A stretch of DNA of 64,000 nt, from the NCBI GenBank assembly GCA_029882355.1, contig JAOUKV010000001.1:124001-188000 (forward strand), read 5' to 3'. The position numbers and the translations under genes are program-made. The notes beneath the pieces were generated by a model. The model was not told the DNA's origin. It made no database searches and saw only the letters and a program-made list of their open reading frames with translations. Source of the DNA: Gammaproteobacteria bacterium (lineage in GTDB: Bacteria > Pseudomonadota > Gammaproteobacteria > SZUA-229). Below are positions 39,788 through 50,560 of this stretch, one piece after another (within the stretch, counting starts at the first letter, position 1; the number at the start of each line of letters is the position of its first letter).

Positions 39788-41809
39788 ATGACCGACAAAC
39801 GCAACATATTAGTCACCAGTGCCCTGCCTTACGCCAATGGTCCGATTCATCTGGGACATCTGGTCGAATACATCCAGACCGATATCTGGGCACGTTTTCA
39901 GCGTTTGCGCGGGCAAACCTGCTATTACGTCTGTGCTGATGATGCGCATGGTACACCCATTATGCTGCGCGCACGTCAGGACGGCATCACACCTGAAGAG
40001 CTGATTGCGGCAACCCAGAAAGACCACGAGGCAGATTTTGCTGATTTCCTGATCGGTTTCGATAATTATTACACCACGCATTCGGATGAGAACAAGGAAA
40101 TTGCCAGCGATATCTATCTGAAGCTGCGCGAAGACGGCCACATCCGTACCGAAACCATCAAACAGGCTTACGACCCGGAAGCGGAAATGTTCCTGCCAGA
40201 TCGTTTCATCAAGGGTATCTGCCCTAAATGCAATGCTGATGACCAATACGGTGATAACTGCGAAGCCTGCGGTGCAACTTATGCACCCACCGAATTGAAA
40301 AACCCGGTGTCTGCGGTCAGCGGTGCGACCCCCATCGAAAAAGATTCTGAGCAGTATTTTTTCAAGCTTAGTGATTTTTCTGAGATGCTGAAAAAATGGA
40401 TGTTTGAAGATGGCCACGTTCAGAGTGAAATCGCCAACAAACAATCCGAATGGCTGGAAGAAGGTTTGCAGGACTGGGACATCTCCCGCAACGCACCTTA
40501 CTGGGGGTTCGAGATTCCTGATGCGCCAGGCAAGTATTTTTATGTCTGGATGGACGCGCCTATGGGCTACATCGCCAGCTTCAAAAACCTGTGCGACAAG
40601 ACCGACATTAATTTTGAAGAATACTGGGGCAAGGACAGCAAAAACGAGGTCTACCATTTCATCGGTAAAGACATCGCACGTTTCCACACCCTGTTCTGGC
40701 CTGCAGTACTTTATGGCAGCGGCTATCGCACACCCAGTGCAGTTTTCTGTCATGGCTTCTTAACGGTGAATGGCCAGAAAATGTCGAAGTCACGTGGCAC
40801 CTTTATTAAGGCACGCACCTATCTCGACCACCTGAAACCAGAATACCTGCGTTATTACTACGCGGCGAAATTATCCGACGGTGTCGATGATATCGATTTG
40901 AATCTGGAAGATTTCCGGCAGCGGGTGAATTCCGATCTGGTTGGTAAGGTAGTCAACATCGCCAGCCGTTGTGCCGGTTTCATCAAAAAGAAATTTGATA
41001 ATCAACTGTCAGCTGAATTACCCGAGCCTGATTTATATAACGAGATGGTCGCCGCAGGTGAGCACATCGCCGAGTGTTTTGAAAATCGCGAATACAGCAA
41101 AGCGGTGCGCGAGATCATGGCACAGGCCGATAAAGCCAACGTTTACATTGATGATAAAAAACCCTGGGTGCTAGCCAAGGAAGAAGGTCAGGAAGATAAT
41201 GTGCAAAAAATCTGTACACAGGGCTTGAATATGTTCCGCCTGTTGATGACTTATTTAAAACCAATTCTGCCGGAGACCGCTGAGAAATCAGAAGTATTTC
41301 TAAATACCGAATTATTGTGGAACAATATTGAACAGCCTTTATTGAGCCACACCATCAACAAATTCAAACCACTAATCACTCGCATCGAACAAGAGCAGAC
41401 TGACGCCATGACCGAAGATTCAACAGAAAACATGCCAGTAGCCGAAGTAGTCACAGGCCCATTGGCTGACGACCCTATCTCCGATGAAATCCAGTTTGAT
41501 GATTTTGCCAAAATCGATTTACGTATCGCCAGAATTATCAAAGCCGAACACGTTGAAGGTGCGGATAAATTATTACAGCTGACACTCGATTTAGGTGGCC
41601 AAAGCAAAAATGTATTCGCGGGCATTAAATCAGCTTACAAACCCGAAGACCTCGAAGGCAAACTCACGGTCATGGTGGCTAATCTGGCACCACGTAAAAT
41701 GCGCTTTGGTTTGTCCGAAGGTATGGTCTTAGCTGCAGGTCCAGGTGGTAAAGATTTATTCATCCTCAATCCTGATGACGGCGCTGAACCCGGTATGCGC
41801 GTCAAGTAA
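39788..41809 (+). CDS. metG: Methionyl-tRNA synthetase
   Basis: 673 residues from ATG 39788, which has GAGA just upstream; an in-frame ATG at 39713 would add 25 unconserved residues. Class I motifs HLGH at residues 21-24 and KMSKS at about residue 331. A zinc-knuckle region has [18 protein letters not shown]. The C-terminal EMAP/Trbp111 tRNA-binding domain (about 575-673) is present, so this is the dimeric long form. It charges tRNA(Met) for initiation and elongation. Confidence 0.97.
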   Translation: MTDKRNILVTSALPYANGPIHLGHLVEYIQTDIWARFQRLRGQTCYYVCADDAHGTPIMLRARQDGITPEELIAATQKDHEADFADFLIGFDNYYTTHSDENKEIASDIYLKLREDGHIRTETIKQAYDPEAEMFLPDRFIKGICPKCNADDQYGDNCEACGATYAPTELKNPVSAVSGATPIEKDSEQYFFKLSDFSEMLKKWMFEDGHVQSEIANKQSEWLEEGLQDWDISRNAPYWGFEIPDAPGKYFYVWMDAPMGYIASFKNLCDKTDINFEEYWGKDSKNEVYHFIGKDIARFHTLFWPAVLYGSGYRTPSAVFCHGFLTVNGQKMSKSRGTFIKARTYLDHLKPEYLRYYYAAKLSDGVDDIDLNLEDFRQRVNSDLVGKVVNIASRCAGFIKKKFDNQLSAELPEPDLYNEMVAAGEHIAECFENREYSKAVREIMAQADKANVYIDDKKPWVLAKEEGQEDNVQKICTQGLNMFRLLMTYLKPILPETAEKSEVFLNTELLWNNIEQPLLSHTINKFKPLITRIEQEQTDAMTEDSTENMPVAEVVTGPLADDPISDEIQFDDFAKIDLRIARIIKAEHVEGADKLLQLTLDLGGQSKNVFAGIKSAYKPEDLEGKLTVMVANLAPRKMRFGLSEGMVLAAGPGGKDLFILNPDDGAEPGMRVK

Positions 41810-41976
41810 AACCCAAATACAAATAAGAATTAATCACATTAAGCCACTAAATACTCAACAGCTTATAAAAACTGAAGAGCGTCAGTGATCAGCAGGAAAC
41901 TACCGCACATCACAAAATTCTGCTACCTGTTAAACAGTTTACCTATACTTTCTATCACAGGGATGTGATACATACT

Positions 41977-41996
41977 CATTTGGCAAATACCAAATG
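41977..41996. promoter_or_regulatory. Inverted repeat upstream of the two-REC GGDEF gene
   Basis: CATTTGG (41977-41983) and CCAAATG (41990-41996) form a perfect 7-bp inverted repeat with 6-base spacing, 27 bp before the start codon. It may be an operator or a hairpin in the leader; no T run follows, so it is not a terminator. Confidence 0.3.
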
Positions 41997-42022
41997 GAAC
42001 TGAAACGATCCTTGCGGTATAT

Positions 42023-43339
42023 ATGAAAGTACTCGTCCTAGAACACAGTCGCTTATTCCAGAAAATGCTCACTGAGCTTCTGGAGGAACTTGGCTGTGAA
42101 GTCGATTGCGTTCGTTCTGGTGCAGAAGGTATGGAAAACCTCAAAGAAGAACAGCATTACAACCTGATCCTGGCTGGACAACATATTTTTGATGAAAGTG
42201 GCATGGACTTTGCCGATTGCTGTCGCAGCAAACAAGTTTCATGCCCCATCATACTGCTCACCTCCGAACCCAATGAAGCATTGTTAAAAAATGCTTACAG
42301 CGCCGGCATTACTGATATTTTTCCAAAAACCAATTTTACTTATTTACGTGAAAGCCTGCGTTATTATATCGAAGGTCAAACCGCTGTAGATATTGAAGGC
42401 GGCCGTGTCCTCTATGTTGAAGACAGCCGCTCAGTTGCCCACGTTGTTATTGGTTATCTGAACAAAATAAATTTAGACGTTACTCATTTTACTAATGCTG
42501 AATCTGCTCTGGAATCGGTTCTTAATGAAAACTATGACCTGGTCATTACCGATGTCATGCTAGATGGCACCATGAGCGGTGTTGCACTTGTCAGAATGAT
42601 ACGTGCCAATAGCTCGCATATTTCAGAAATACCCATTCTTGCCATGACCGGTCACGATGATCCCAAAAGAAGAATTGAGTTATATCATGCTGGCATCAAT
42701 GACTACGTCACCAAGCCACCCATTGAAGAAGAATTAGCGGCGCGTGTTTACAATTTAATCACTAATAAACGATTGCTCGATCAGGTTCGTGAACAACAGA
42801 AATCGCTTTATGAAATGGCAATGAAAGACCAGCTCACTACCTGTCACAATCGCCATAGCCTTGCCGAGCATGCCAACAAATACATTCATGACGCCATTAA
42901 ATATAAATCGCCTTTGGCAATGATGATTCTCGATCTCGATCATTTCAAGGAAGTCAACGATCAACACGGACATACCACTGGTGATATCGTGCTAAGTAAT
43001 ATTGGTGAGCTGCTAATGGCTTGCTGTAAGCAGGGTGATTTTATTGCACGTATTGGTGGTGAAGAATTTGCCATCATGCTACCCCATTACACAGCCAGCA
43101 CCGCCATGGAAAAAGCCGAAGAAATTCGTAGTATTATCGAACTGCGCAAACCTGCTGGGCTTGTAGTGACCGCAAGCATTGGCGTTGCCTGCTTATCGAA
43201 AAAACATGATGGCAACTATGACCGTTTATATAAGGATGCCGATCAGGCTGTTTATATGTCGAAAGAAAATGGTAGGAACTGTATTAGTTTCTACGATGAT
43301 GAAGTGATGATTAATAAAACTTCTGCTGCAGGAAATTGA
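42023..43339 (+). CDS. Two-receiver response regulator with GGDEF diguanylate cyclase domain
   Basis: 438 residues: receiver 1 (about 1-120), receiver 2 (about 128-250) and GGDEF (about 265-430). Receiver 2 is complete, with phosphoacceptor Asp in LVITDVML, acidic pair in LYVEDSRS and Lys in VTKPPIEEE. Receiver 1 has LILAGQHIF, where the phosphoacceptor Asp should be, so it is probably not phosphorylated. The GGDEF active site is RIGGEEFAIML, likely active in making cyclic di-GMP. The inhibitory I-site position reads KQGD, not RxxD, so product inhibition may be absent. The layout resembles PleD-like regulators. No kinase gene is adjacent. Confidence 0.88.
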   Translation: MKVLVLEHSRLFQKMLTELLEELGCEVDCVRSGAEGMENLKEEQHYNLILAGQHIFDESGMDFADCCRSKQVSCPIILLTSEPNEALLKNAYSAGITDIFPKTNFTYLRESLRYYIEGQTAVDIEGGRVLYVEDSRSVAHVVIGYLNKINLDVTHFTNAESALESVLNENYDLVITDVMLDGTMSGVALVRMIRANSSHISEIPILAMTGHDDPKRRIELYHAGINDYVTKPPIEEELAARVYNLITNKRLLDQVREQQKSLYEMAMKDQLTTCHNRHSLAEHANKYIHDAIKYKSPLAMMILDLDHFKEVNDQHGHTTGDIVLSNIGELLMACCKQGDFIARIGGEEFAIMLPHYTASTAMEKAEEIRSIIELRKPAGLVVTASIGVACLSKKHDGNYDRLYKDADQAVYMSKENGRNCISFYDDEVMINKTSAAGN

Positions 43340-43359
43340 GCTTCCGACAATAGCCATAA

Positions 43360-44472
43360 TTAATCAGCAACCACTACCCTGTTCCGCCCCTGTTCCTTGG
43401 CTTTTAACAAAGCACCGTCAGCACTTGTTAACAACTGCTCGGCAATCTCACCACTATCACCAATGCTGTTGTTTTTTGGAATAAAACTGGCCAATCCAAC
43501 CGAAATCGATATTTTCAATGGTGCTTGCCCATCAATCTCTATATTGGCATCGGCGACCGCACAGCGAACACGTTCAGCCGTCTCAATAGCAATCAAACCG
43601 GTAATGCCGGGCAGAATCACCACAAATTCTTCTCCACCATAACGCGCCACCACATCGCCGGTACGTACGGCATTCAGCATGACTTGCGCCACTTTCTGCA
43701 AGACTTGATCTCCAATATCATGACCATAATTGTCATTTACTTTCTTGAAAAAATCCACATCCAGATACAGGCAACTCAGAGGCAGAACATCGCGCAAAGA
43801 TCGACTAATCTCGATATTCATCCATTTTTCCAGCTCTCGTCGATTAGCCAGACCGGTCAATGCATCGGTTAGACCCAAACGTCTCAGACGTTCATAATTC
43901 AGGCAATTCTCGACGCAGATAGCCGTCACTGCCGCAAGCCGTTGTAAAAACTCGGTAGCCGCACCCGATTGATAACGTGTCGTATCCTGACTAAACAACG
44001 CCAGACAACCAATCAGCTGATCCCGACGGATAAAGGGTAAGACAACGATACTACCTTCTTTATCTTTAACCTCCTTAAATAACCACTGATGATCTTCAGG
44101 CTCATAACGACTCAGAAACGGGGATTTCCCCATCGAATCCAACAATTCAATTTGAATTGGATCATGCGTCAGCATCATTCCATCCGGACATTCCTGCTGA
44201 CCATTTATACTGCACAGAGCAGAAGAGATTGCATTATCATCATCCAGCATAACCAGAGAAACCGCACCTAAGTGCTGAGTTTCCTTGAACTCTCCCTGCA
44301 GATAACGACCTATTTCAGAGAAATCCTGAGCCGACAACAGAGCCAGCTCGATAGCCTGAAATCGGTTGTGGACTTGCTCGTTATGCCTGGCGGCATCCAG
44401 CTGCTTGGCAACCTGTCGCCGCAAACGCACCACTTCTGAATTTAAATCAGGCATTTTGTATGTATTACCCAT
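43360..44472 (-). CDS. DUF484/GAF domain diguanylate cyclase
   Basis: 370 residues. The N-terminal part (about 8-45) is a coiled coil of the DUF484 type (VVRLRRQVAKQLDAARHNEQ). A GAF-like sensory domain covers about 45-195 and a GGDEF domain about 205-370, with ARYGGEEFVVILPG. An RTGD sits five residues before GGEEF, the canonical inhibitory I-site. It is soluble, with no membrane helix. It would make cyclic di-GMP in response to an unknown ligand or redox cue. It is convergent with the other cyclase gene, 20 bp apart. Confidence 0.85.
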   Translation of the reverse strand: MGNTYKMPDLNSEVVRLRRQVAKQLDAARHNEQVHNRFQAIELALLSAQDFSEIGRYLQGEFKETQHLGAVSLVMLDDDNAISSALCSINGQQECPDGMMLTHDPIQIELLDSMGKSPFLSRYEPEDHQWLFKEVKDKEGSIVVLPFIRRDQLIGCLALFSQDTTRYQSGAATEFLQRLAAVTAICVENCLNYERLRRLGLTDALTGLANRRELEKWMNIEISRSLRDVLPLSCLYLDVDFFKKVNDNYGHDIGDQVLQKVAQVMLNAVRTGDVVARYGGEEFVVILPGITGLIAIETAERVRCAVADANIEIDGQAPLKISISVGLASFIPKNNSIGDSGEIAEQLLTSADGALLKAKEQGRNRVVVAD

Positions 44473-44624
44473 CTATTTAGGTCCATTTAAATTACTTCCA
44501 GCAAGCATAGTAAAATCCTGAATTTACAAACTATATACGAAACACGAGTTTGCCGGATTCTTATTTCATATACCATCCCCTTGGTTATAGGTTTTTGTGA
44601 CTCACTATTTGATACAATCACGCG

Positions 44625-45206
44625 ATGACTGAATATGCACTCATATTATTAAGCACCATACTGGTTAATAACTTTGTACTGGTGAAGTTTCTCGGCCTGT
44701 GTCCGTTTATGGGCGTCTCCCGCAAACTGGAAACGGCTATTGGCATGGCGCTGGCAACCACATTCGTACTGACGCTGTCCTCAGTATGTAGCTTTCTGGT
44801 CAATCAATATATCCTCGCGCCACTGGGTATCGAATTCATGCGCACCATCATGTTTATTCTGGTCATTGCCGTTGTCGTTCAATTCACCGAAATGGTGGTA
44901 CACAAGACCAGTCCGATGCTATACAACGTATTGGGGATTTTTCTGCCGCTCATCACCACCAACTGTGCAGTCCTGGGTGTTGCTCTGCTCAACGTGCAGG
45001 AACAGCATGGTTTTTTACAATCACTATTTTATGGCTTTGGTGCGGCGGTTGGTTTCTCCATGGTGTTGATTCTGTTTGCGGCCATGCGTGAAAAAATTGC
45101 TGCTGCCGATGTGCCGGAAATTTTCCAGGGCAGCGCCATTGCCTTGATCACAGCGGGCATTATGTCACTGGCGTTTATGGGCTTTGGCGGCCTCATCAAG
45201 GTTTGA
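44625..45206 (+). CDS. rnfA: Rnf electron transport complex subunit RnfA/RsxA
   Basis: 193 residues, six membrane helices, with the RnfA/RnfE/NqrD/NqrE-family start [29 protein letters not shown]. The motif NCAVLG is present. It is the first gene of rnfABCDGE. RnfA and RnfE together form the antiparallel pair in the membrane domain, binding an Fe-S cluster with Cys residues. The complex moves electrons between ferredoxin and NADH, coupled to ion flow, and in E. coli reduces SoxR. Confidence 0.95.
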   Translation: MTEYALILLSTILVNNFVLVKFLGLCPFMGVSRKLETAIGMALATTFVLTLSSVCSFLVNQYILAPLGIEFMRTIMFILVIAVVVQFTEMVVHKTSPMLYNVLGIFLPLITTNCAVLGVALLNVQEQHGFLQSLFYGFGAAVGFSMVLILFAAMREKIAAADVPEIFQGSAIALITAGIMSLAFMGFGGLIKV

Positions 45207-45216
45207 TTCAAATTAC

Positions 45217-45780
45217 ATGGTAACCGTCGTTGTCATTCTTCTGGCTATTATTGCTGCTATTTTTGGCATCATACTGGGCTATTCTGCGATACGTTTTAGA
45301 GTTGAAGGTAACCCTGTGGTCGATAAGATCGATGCCCTGTTACCTCAAACCCAATGCGGCCAGTGTACTTATCCCGGCTGTCGCCCCTACGCCGAGGCCA
45401 TGGCCAGTGGTGAAGCACCAATCAATCAGTGCCCACCCGGCGGTGAAGCTACCATTGTTGCGCTGGCCGACTTGCTGGGTGTCGAAGTACTACCACTCAA
45501 TGCTGAAAACGGTGAAGTCAAAGAAGGCAAAACCGTTGTTGTTATCGATGAACAAACCTGCATTGGCTGCACCCTTTGTATTCAGGCCTGCCCGGTTGAT
45601 GCCATATTGGGCGCCGCCAAACAAATGCACACGATCATCACTTCAGAATGCACCGGTTGTGATTTATGTATTCCACCCTGCCCGGTTGATTGCATTCATA
45701 TTGTTCCCGTCGAACAAAATATGAACAACTGGAAATGGCCGGCACCCAACGGTGGCCACGCGGCACCCAAGGCAAGTTAG
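45217..45780 (+). CDS. rnfB: Rnf electron transport complex subunit RnfB
   Basis: 187 residues from ATG 45217; an upstream in-frame TTG at 45184 would overlap rnfA and is less likely. N-terminal membrane helix (1-25), a cluster motif [11 protein letters not shown] and two ferredoxin-type [4Fe-4S] sites: [12 protein letters not shown] and [12 protein letters not shown]. It accepts electrons from ferredoxin on the cytoplasmic side. Confidence 0.95.
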   Translation: MVTVVVILLAIIAAIFGIILGYSAIRFRVEGNPVVDKIDALLPQTQCGQCTYPGCRPYAEAMASGEAPINQCPPGGEATIVALADLLGVEVLPLNAENGEVKEGKTVVVIDEQTCIGCTLCIQACPVDAILGAAKQMHTIITSECTGCDLCIPPCPVDCIHIVPVEQNMNNWKWPAPNGGHAAPKAS

Positions 45781-45785
45781 CGCTC

Positions 45786-47435
45786 ATGGAATCAACAAAA
45801 CTTAAACATTTTCACGGTGGTTTATGTCTGGATTATCATAAGGATATATCCAGACAGACCGCTATTGTCGTCTGCCCTGCGCAATCTCGTTACGTTATCC
45901 CCTTACAACAGCACATTGGTGCTGCCGGCAAAGTCACCGTCGAACAAGGTCAACGTGTTTTAAAAGGCCAGATGCTGGCGACCACAAAAAAACTCATCAG
46001 TGCTCCGGTACATTCTCCTGTCTCGGGCACTGTTGTTGAAATTACTAAACATGCAGTACCGCATCCATCTGGTATGGAAGCCGACTGCATCATCATCGAA
46101 AATGATTTTCAGGATGAATGGGTAGAAAGAAAACCTGTTGCCCAAAACTATCACCAGATGAATTCCCACGACCTGCGCAATATCGTTCGCGATGCGGGTA
46201 TTGTTGGTCTTGGTGGTGCGGTATTCCCAGCGGCGATTAAACAAACGGAAATCAATATCAACACCTTGATCCTTAACGGTGTTGAGTGCGAACCCTATAT
46301 CACCTGTGATGACAGACTGATGCAGGAACGTGCCAGAGAAATTATTTCAGGCGCTGACATTATTGGTCACATTATCAAAGCACGTGAATGTATCATCGCC
46401 ATCGAGGACAATAAGCCCGAAGCCATTGCAGCCATGCAGGTCGCTATCAATGAAGACAATACCGGTTTCTTTCGCGTACAGGTGATACCCACCCTTTATC
46501 CCAGTGGCAGTGAAAAACAGCTAATACAAATTATCACTGGCAAAGAAGTTCCTATTAATGGTTTACCCGCCGATATTGATACGCTCTGCCAGAACGTCGG
46601 CACCGCTTATGCTATTCACAAGGCCGTATTTGAAGATGAGCCATTAATTTCACGCATCGTTACCATCACCGGCAAAGGCATTAAACAACCGCAAAATATG
46701 GAAGTTGCCATTGGCACTTATATAGCTGACTGCATCGAGCAATGCGGCGGTTATAACGATGATGCCAGCTGCATGATCATGGGTGGGCCGATGATGGGCT
46801 TCACAATAAACAGCGATCAATTACCGGTGGTCAAAGCATGCAACTGCCTGTTAGTAACTACCAGCGATGAAATCTATCCTGCCAATACAGAGGCACACAT
46901 GCCCTGCATTCGCTGCGGAAGATGTGTTGAAGTTTGCCCGGCAAAACTGTTGCCGCAGCAACTTTACTGGTACGCCAGCACCAACAATTCTGAACGTGCT
47001 GCTGAATATCATTTATTTGACTGTATCGAATGCGGCTGTTGTTCCTATGTCTGTCCCAGCCAGATACCATTGGTACAATACTATCGCAGCGCTAAATCAG
47101 AAATCTGGGCGCTCGAAGCTGACCGTAAAAAATCAAATGCAGCACGCCAACGCCATGAGGCACGTCTATTCCGTCTCGAACAACAAAAACGGGAACGTGA
47201 TGAGAAACTACGCATAAAACGCGAGATGCTAAATAAGAAAAAAGGCAAAACTGAAGAAATCGAAATCGATGCGAAGAAAGCAGCGATAGCCGAAGCACTG
47301 GCACGCGTAAAAAAGAAAAAAGAAACTCAGGCGATCACGCCTAAAAATACCGATCATCTTAGCGCTGAACAGGAACGTCAGATCAAAGAAGCAGATCGAC
47401 GTCGTCAGATGTTAAAGGATGAAAACCATGAATAG
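45786..47435 (+). CDS. rnfC: Rnf electron transport complex subunit RnfC
   Basis: 549 residues from ATG 45786, 5 bp after rnfB; the reading frame extends back into rnfB but the family start is FHGGL after this ATG. The NQR-like N-terminal domain, FMN/NADH-binding region with ILNGVECEPYIT, and two [4Fe-4S] motifs, CIRCGRCVEVCP and CIECGCCSYVCP. The C-terminal tail (about 450-549) is a Lys/Glu-rich charged helix, shorter than in E. coli RsxC. It is the NADH-binding subunit. Confidence 0.93.
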   Translation: MESTKLKHFHGGLCLDYHKDISRQTAIVVCPAQSRYVIPLQQHIGAAGKVTVEQGQRVLKGQMLATTKKLISAPVHSPVSGTVVEITKHAVPHPSGMEADCIIIENDFQDEWVERKPVAQNYHQMNSHDLRNIVRDAGIVGLGGAVFPAAIKQTEININTLILNGVECEPYITCDDRLMQERAREIISGADIIGHIIKARECIIAIEDNKPEAIAAMQVAINEDNTGFFRVQVIPTLYPSGSEKQLIQIITGKEVPINGLPADIDTLCQNVGTAYAIHKAVFEDEPLISRIVTITGKGIKQPQNMEVAIGTYIADCIEQCGGYNDDASCMIMGGPMMGFTINSDQLPVVKACNCLLVTTSDEIYPANTEAHMPCIRCGRCVEVCPAKLLPQQLYWYASTNNSERAAEYHLFDCIECGCCSYVCPSQIPLVQYYRSAKSEIWALEADRKKSNAARQRHEARLFRLEQQKRERDEKLRIKREMLNKKKGKTEEIEIDAKKAAIAEALARVKKKKETQAITPKNTDHLSAEQERQIKEADRRRQMLKDENHE

Positions 47436-47488
47436 TCGACGTCTAACAAAACTATTATTGAATCAAAATTATTCAGGACGGATGGAAA

Positions 47489-48538
47489 ATGTTATTTCGT
47501 AAAGCCAGCTCTCCTTTTATCAGCGCACAGGCCAGCGTACATTCGATCATGTATCAGGTGTTATACGCCCTGATCCCTGGAACATTAGCCGCCATCTATT
47601 TCTTTGGCTGGGGTATATTAATCAATCTGCTGATCGCTGCCATTATCTGTCTGCTCAGCGAAGCCTTTGTTCTCAAGCTCAGAAACCGTCCCATTAAAGC
47701 TTCACTCACAGACGGTAGCGCACTCATCACCGCCTGTCTGTTAGCACTGGCCCTGCCCCCACTCGCGCCCTGGTGGCTCACCGCTATTGCCTCGATTTTT
47801 GCTATCGTAATTGCCAAACAACTCTATGGCGGTCTCGGCTTCAACGTATTTAATCCCGCTATGGTCGGTTATATTGTTGTCATGATTTCATTCCCACGGG
47901 AAATGACTTTCTGGGTAGCACCGCTAGGCGCAGTCGATCACTGGCTTAGTTTCAGTGATACCTTCAGCATTATTTTTTCCGGGGCTTTACCCGATCAAAG
48001 TTCCATCGATAGCGTCACCATGGCCACACCCATGGATACCTTAAAAACCCAGATAGCTTTAGAAAACGATATTGAAAGCACCCGTCATCATAAAGTTTAC
48101 GGTGCTCTATTTAATAACTTTGGCGGTAAAGGCTGGCAGTGGATTAATTTATTATTTCTGCTCAGCGGCCTCTGGATGATCAAACAAAAAATCATCGACT
48201 GGCGCATCCCGGTTTCGTTTTTACTGACACTCTTATTTATTGCCAATTTTTTTGCGGTCAGCGATTACGCTAGCTATCCATCTGCTTTGTTTCATCTGTT
48301 TAGCGGTGGCACCATGTTGTGTGCTTTCTTTATCGCCACCGATCCCATTTCAGCCAGCACCACACCAAAAGGTCGATGGATTTACGGTATGGGTATTGCT
48401 GTGCTGGTTTACTGTATTAGAACCTGGGGAGGCTACCCTGATGGCATCGCCTTCGCCATTGTCCTGATGAATATAACCGTACCCTTACTCGACTATTACA
48501 CGCAGCCAAAAACTTACGGTAAGTCGGAAGTCGAATAA
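47489..48538 (+). CDS. rnfD: Rnf electron transport complex subunit RnfD
   Basis: 349 residues, about nine membrane helices, NqrB/RnfD family. The start MLFRKASSPFISAQASV is typical, with GGATGGA before it. The FMN-attachment Thr lies in the SVTMATPMDTLK segment; the C-terminal region FIATDPISASTTPKGRWIYG is conserved. It carries covalent FMN and forms part of the ion path. Confidence 0.94.
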   Translation: MLFRKASSPFISAQASVHSIMYQVLYALIPGTLAAIYFFGWGILINLLIAAIICLLSEAFVLKLRNRPIKASLTDGSALITACLLALALPPLAPWWLTAIASIFAIVIAKQLYGGLGFNVFNPAMVGYIVVMISFPREMTFWVAPLGAVDHWLSFSDTFSIIFSGALPDQSSIDSVTMATPMDTLKTQIALENDIESTRHHKVYGALFNNFGGKGWQWINLLFLLSGLWMIKQKIIDWRIPVSFLLTLLFIANFFAVSDYASYPSALFHLFSGGTMLCAFFIATDPISASTTPKGRWIYGMGIAVLVYCIRTWGGYPDGIAFAIVLMNITVPLLDYYTQPKTYGKSEVE

Positions 48539-49218
48539 TGAATATTCATAAACAGGTCGCCACTACTGCTTTATTATTGATGTTGTTCGCCGTTATCGGC
48601 GCTGCACTGGTGGGTATTATTTATGACAATACTTATGAAACTATCAAATACAACGAACAGCAGGCCTTGCTCAAACAGCTCAATAACATTGTGCCCGCAT
48701 CAGACTACGACAATGATTTACTCTCAGATACGCTTGAGCTAGCAGCCGATCATAATCTGGGCACATCTGAAACTTCCACTGCTTACCGTGCGCGTAAACA
48801 GGGTAAAAATGTCGCCGTGGTATTTTCTGCCATCGCGCCCAATGGATACAATGGTTCCATTCATCTATTGGTCGGTGTTTATAATGACGGTAACCTGGCA
48901 GGTGTGCGCGTTGTAAAACACCGTGAAACTCCCGGTCTGGGCGATGCTATCGAAGCCAGGCGTTCAGACTGGATTCTCGATTTCACTGATAAATCACTAG
49001 CCAAACTAAACGACAAACAGTGGAAAGTAAAACGTGATGGCGGTGAGTTCGATCAGTTCACTGGTGCCACCATAACACCACGCGCAGTAGTGAAAGCCGT
49101 ACACTCTGCTTTGTTATACTACAAAACCAATCAAACTATTTTGTTTAATAAAAACATTAACGACAATGATATTAATAGCGAAAAACCAAGTTTAGAAACT
49201 GATAAACCAGAGCCTTAA
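48538..49218 (+). CDS. rnfG: Rnf electron transport complex subunit RnfG
   Basis: 226 residues: one N-terminal membrane helix (about 9-30) and a periplasmic FMN-binding domain. The flavinylation motif is FTGATIT, whose second Thr is the expected covalent FMN site. [10 protein letters not shown] is the conserved family segment. Its ATG overlaps the rnfD stop by one base. Confidence 0.94.
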   Translation: MNIHKQVATTALLLMLFAVIGAALVGIIYDNTYETIKYNEQQALLKQLNNIVPASDYDNDLLSDTLELAADHNLGTSETSTAYRARKQGKNVAVVFSAIAPNGYNGSIHLLVGVYNDGNLAGVRVVKHRETPGLGDAIEARRSDWILDFTDKSLAKLNDKQWKVKRDGGEFDQFTGATITPRAVVKAVHSALLYYKTNQTILFNKNINDNDINSEKPSLETDKPEP

Positions 49219-49223
49219 ACATC

Positions 49224-49916
49224 ATGACAACCGAACAACAAACAATTGTTAAAAATGGTCTGTGGACAAACAATGTCGCACTGGTGCAACTACTGGGACT
49301 CTGCCCACTGTTGGCGGTAACATCTAGCCTTATTAATGGCTTAGGTTTGGGCATCGCCACATTAATTACTTTGGTTCTATCTAATACTTTTGTTTCTATT
49401 ATTCGTCACTGGACCCGCCCGGAAGTCCGTATCCCTATTTTTGTATTGATCATCGCCTCCATCGTCACCGCCATTGAACTGGCGATGAATGCCTGGTTCC
49501 ACGAACTATTTTTAATACTGGGTATATTTATTCCGCTGATTGTCACCAACTGCTCCATCATCGCGCGTGCCGAGGCTTTTGCATCCAGGAACAACATCCT
49601 CGATTCCGCACTCGATGGTTTCATGATGGGCATGGGCTTCCTGCTGGTGCTGGTATTACTTGGCGGGCTACGCGAAGCTATTGGACAGGGTACGCTCTTT
49701 GCCAATGCCCACCTGATGTTCGGTTCCGCCGCTGAAGGACTGGAATTCACCCTGATTCAAGATTACCCAGGCTTCCTGCTCGCTATTCTGCCACCCGGTG
49801 CTTTTATCGGACTGGGACTTTTAATCGCTGTCAAAAACAGCATCGAAAAACATAAAAGTAAAAAAGTTGTTCTGGTTAGCGCACCCGTTAAACCGGCTGA
49901 AGCCCCAGCGCAATAA
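49224..49916 (+). CDS. rnfE: Rnf electron transport complex subunit RnfE
   Basis: 230 residues, six membrane helices. The RnfE start region is [25 protein letters not shown], and the second Cys motif is [15 protein letters not shown]. It pairs with RnfA. The gene is last in the complex and is followed 11 bp later by nth, the usual gammaproteobacterial order. Confidence 0.95.
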   Translation: MTTEQQTIVKNGLWTNNVALVQLLGLCPLLAVTSSLINGLGLGIATLITLVLSNTFVSIIRHWTRPEVRIPIFVLIIASIVTAIELAMNAWFHELFLILGIFIPLIVTNCSIIARAEAFASRNNILDSALDGFMMGMGFLLVLVLLGGLREAIGQGTLFANAHLMFGSAAEGLEFTLIQDYPGFLLAILPPGAFIGLGLLIAVKNSIEKHKSKKVVLVSAPVKPAEAPAQ

Positions 49917-49927
49917 ACCAAGCCAGA

Positions 49928-50560
49928 ATGAATGCACAGAAACGCTTCGAGATTTTCTCACGTCTCAAAGACAACAATCCCAACCCAACTACCGAACTCA
50001 ATTACCAAAACCCCTTTGAGTTACTGATTGCTGTCATTCTTTCTGCACAGGCGACCGATGTCAGCGTCAACAAAGCTACCGATAAACTCTACCCCATCGC
50101 CAATACACCTAAAGCGATTTACCAACTCGGTGAAAAAGGTCTTAAACAGTACATCCGCACCATTGGCCTGTTCAACACCAAAGCGGCCAATATCATCAAA
50201 ACCTGTAAAATTCTGCGCGATGAATACGCCAGCGAAGTACCGCAGCAGCAAGAACAACTCGAGGCACTGCCTGGAGTCGGACGAAAAACCGCCAACGTGG
50301 TCCGCAACACCGCTTTTGGTCATCCGACCATCGCCGTCGATACACACATCTTTCGTGTTTCCAATCGAACCAAAATTGCACCCGGTAAAAATGTAGTTGA
50401 AGTTGAAAAAAAATTAATGAAATTCGTGCCCAAAGAGTTTTTACAAGATGCCCATCACTGGCTTATCCTGCTGGGCCGTTATACCTGCATCGCACGCAAA
50501 CCCCGTTGTGGCTCCTGCGTGATCGAAGACCTCTGTGAATTCAAGGATAAAACTGAATAA
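49928..50560 (+). CDS. nth: Endonuclease III
   Basis: 210 residues. The helix-hairpin-helix LPGVGRKTANVV contains the catalytic Lys, with catalytic Asp in AVDTHIFRVS. The C-terminal [4Fe-4S] site is C-x6-C-x2-C-x5-C (CIARKPRCGSCVIEDLC). It is a bifunctional glycosylase/AP lyase for oxidised pyrimidines. It belongs to the rnf operon by position. Confidence 0.96.
   Translation: MNAQKRFEIFSRLKDNNPNPTTELNYQNPFELLIAVILSAQATDVSVNKATDKLYPIANTPKAIYQLGEKGLKQYIRTIGLFNTKAANIIKTCKILRDEYASEVPQQQEQLEALPGVGRKTANVVRNTAFGHPTIAVDTHIFRVSNRTKIAPGKNVVEVEKKLMKFVPKEFLQDAHHWLILLGRYTCIARKPRCGSCVIEDLCEFKDKTE

Noticed and set aside
39809-40753. A 314-codon minus-strand frame
   Set aside because: It lies wholly inside metG, whose class I motifs and zinc site settle the coding strand; the antisense product resembles no family.
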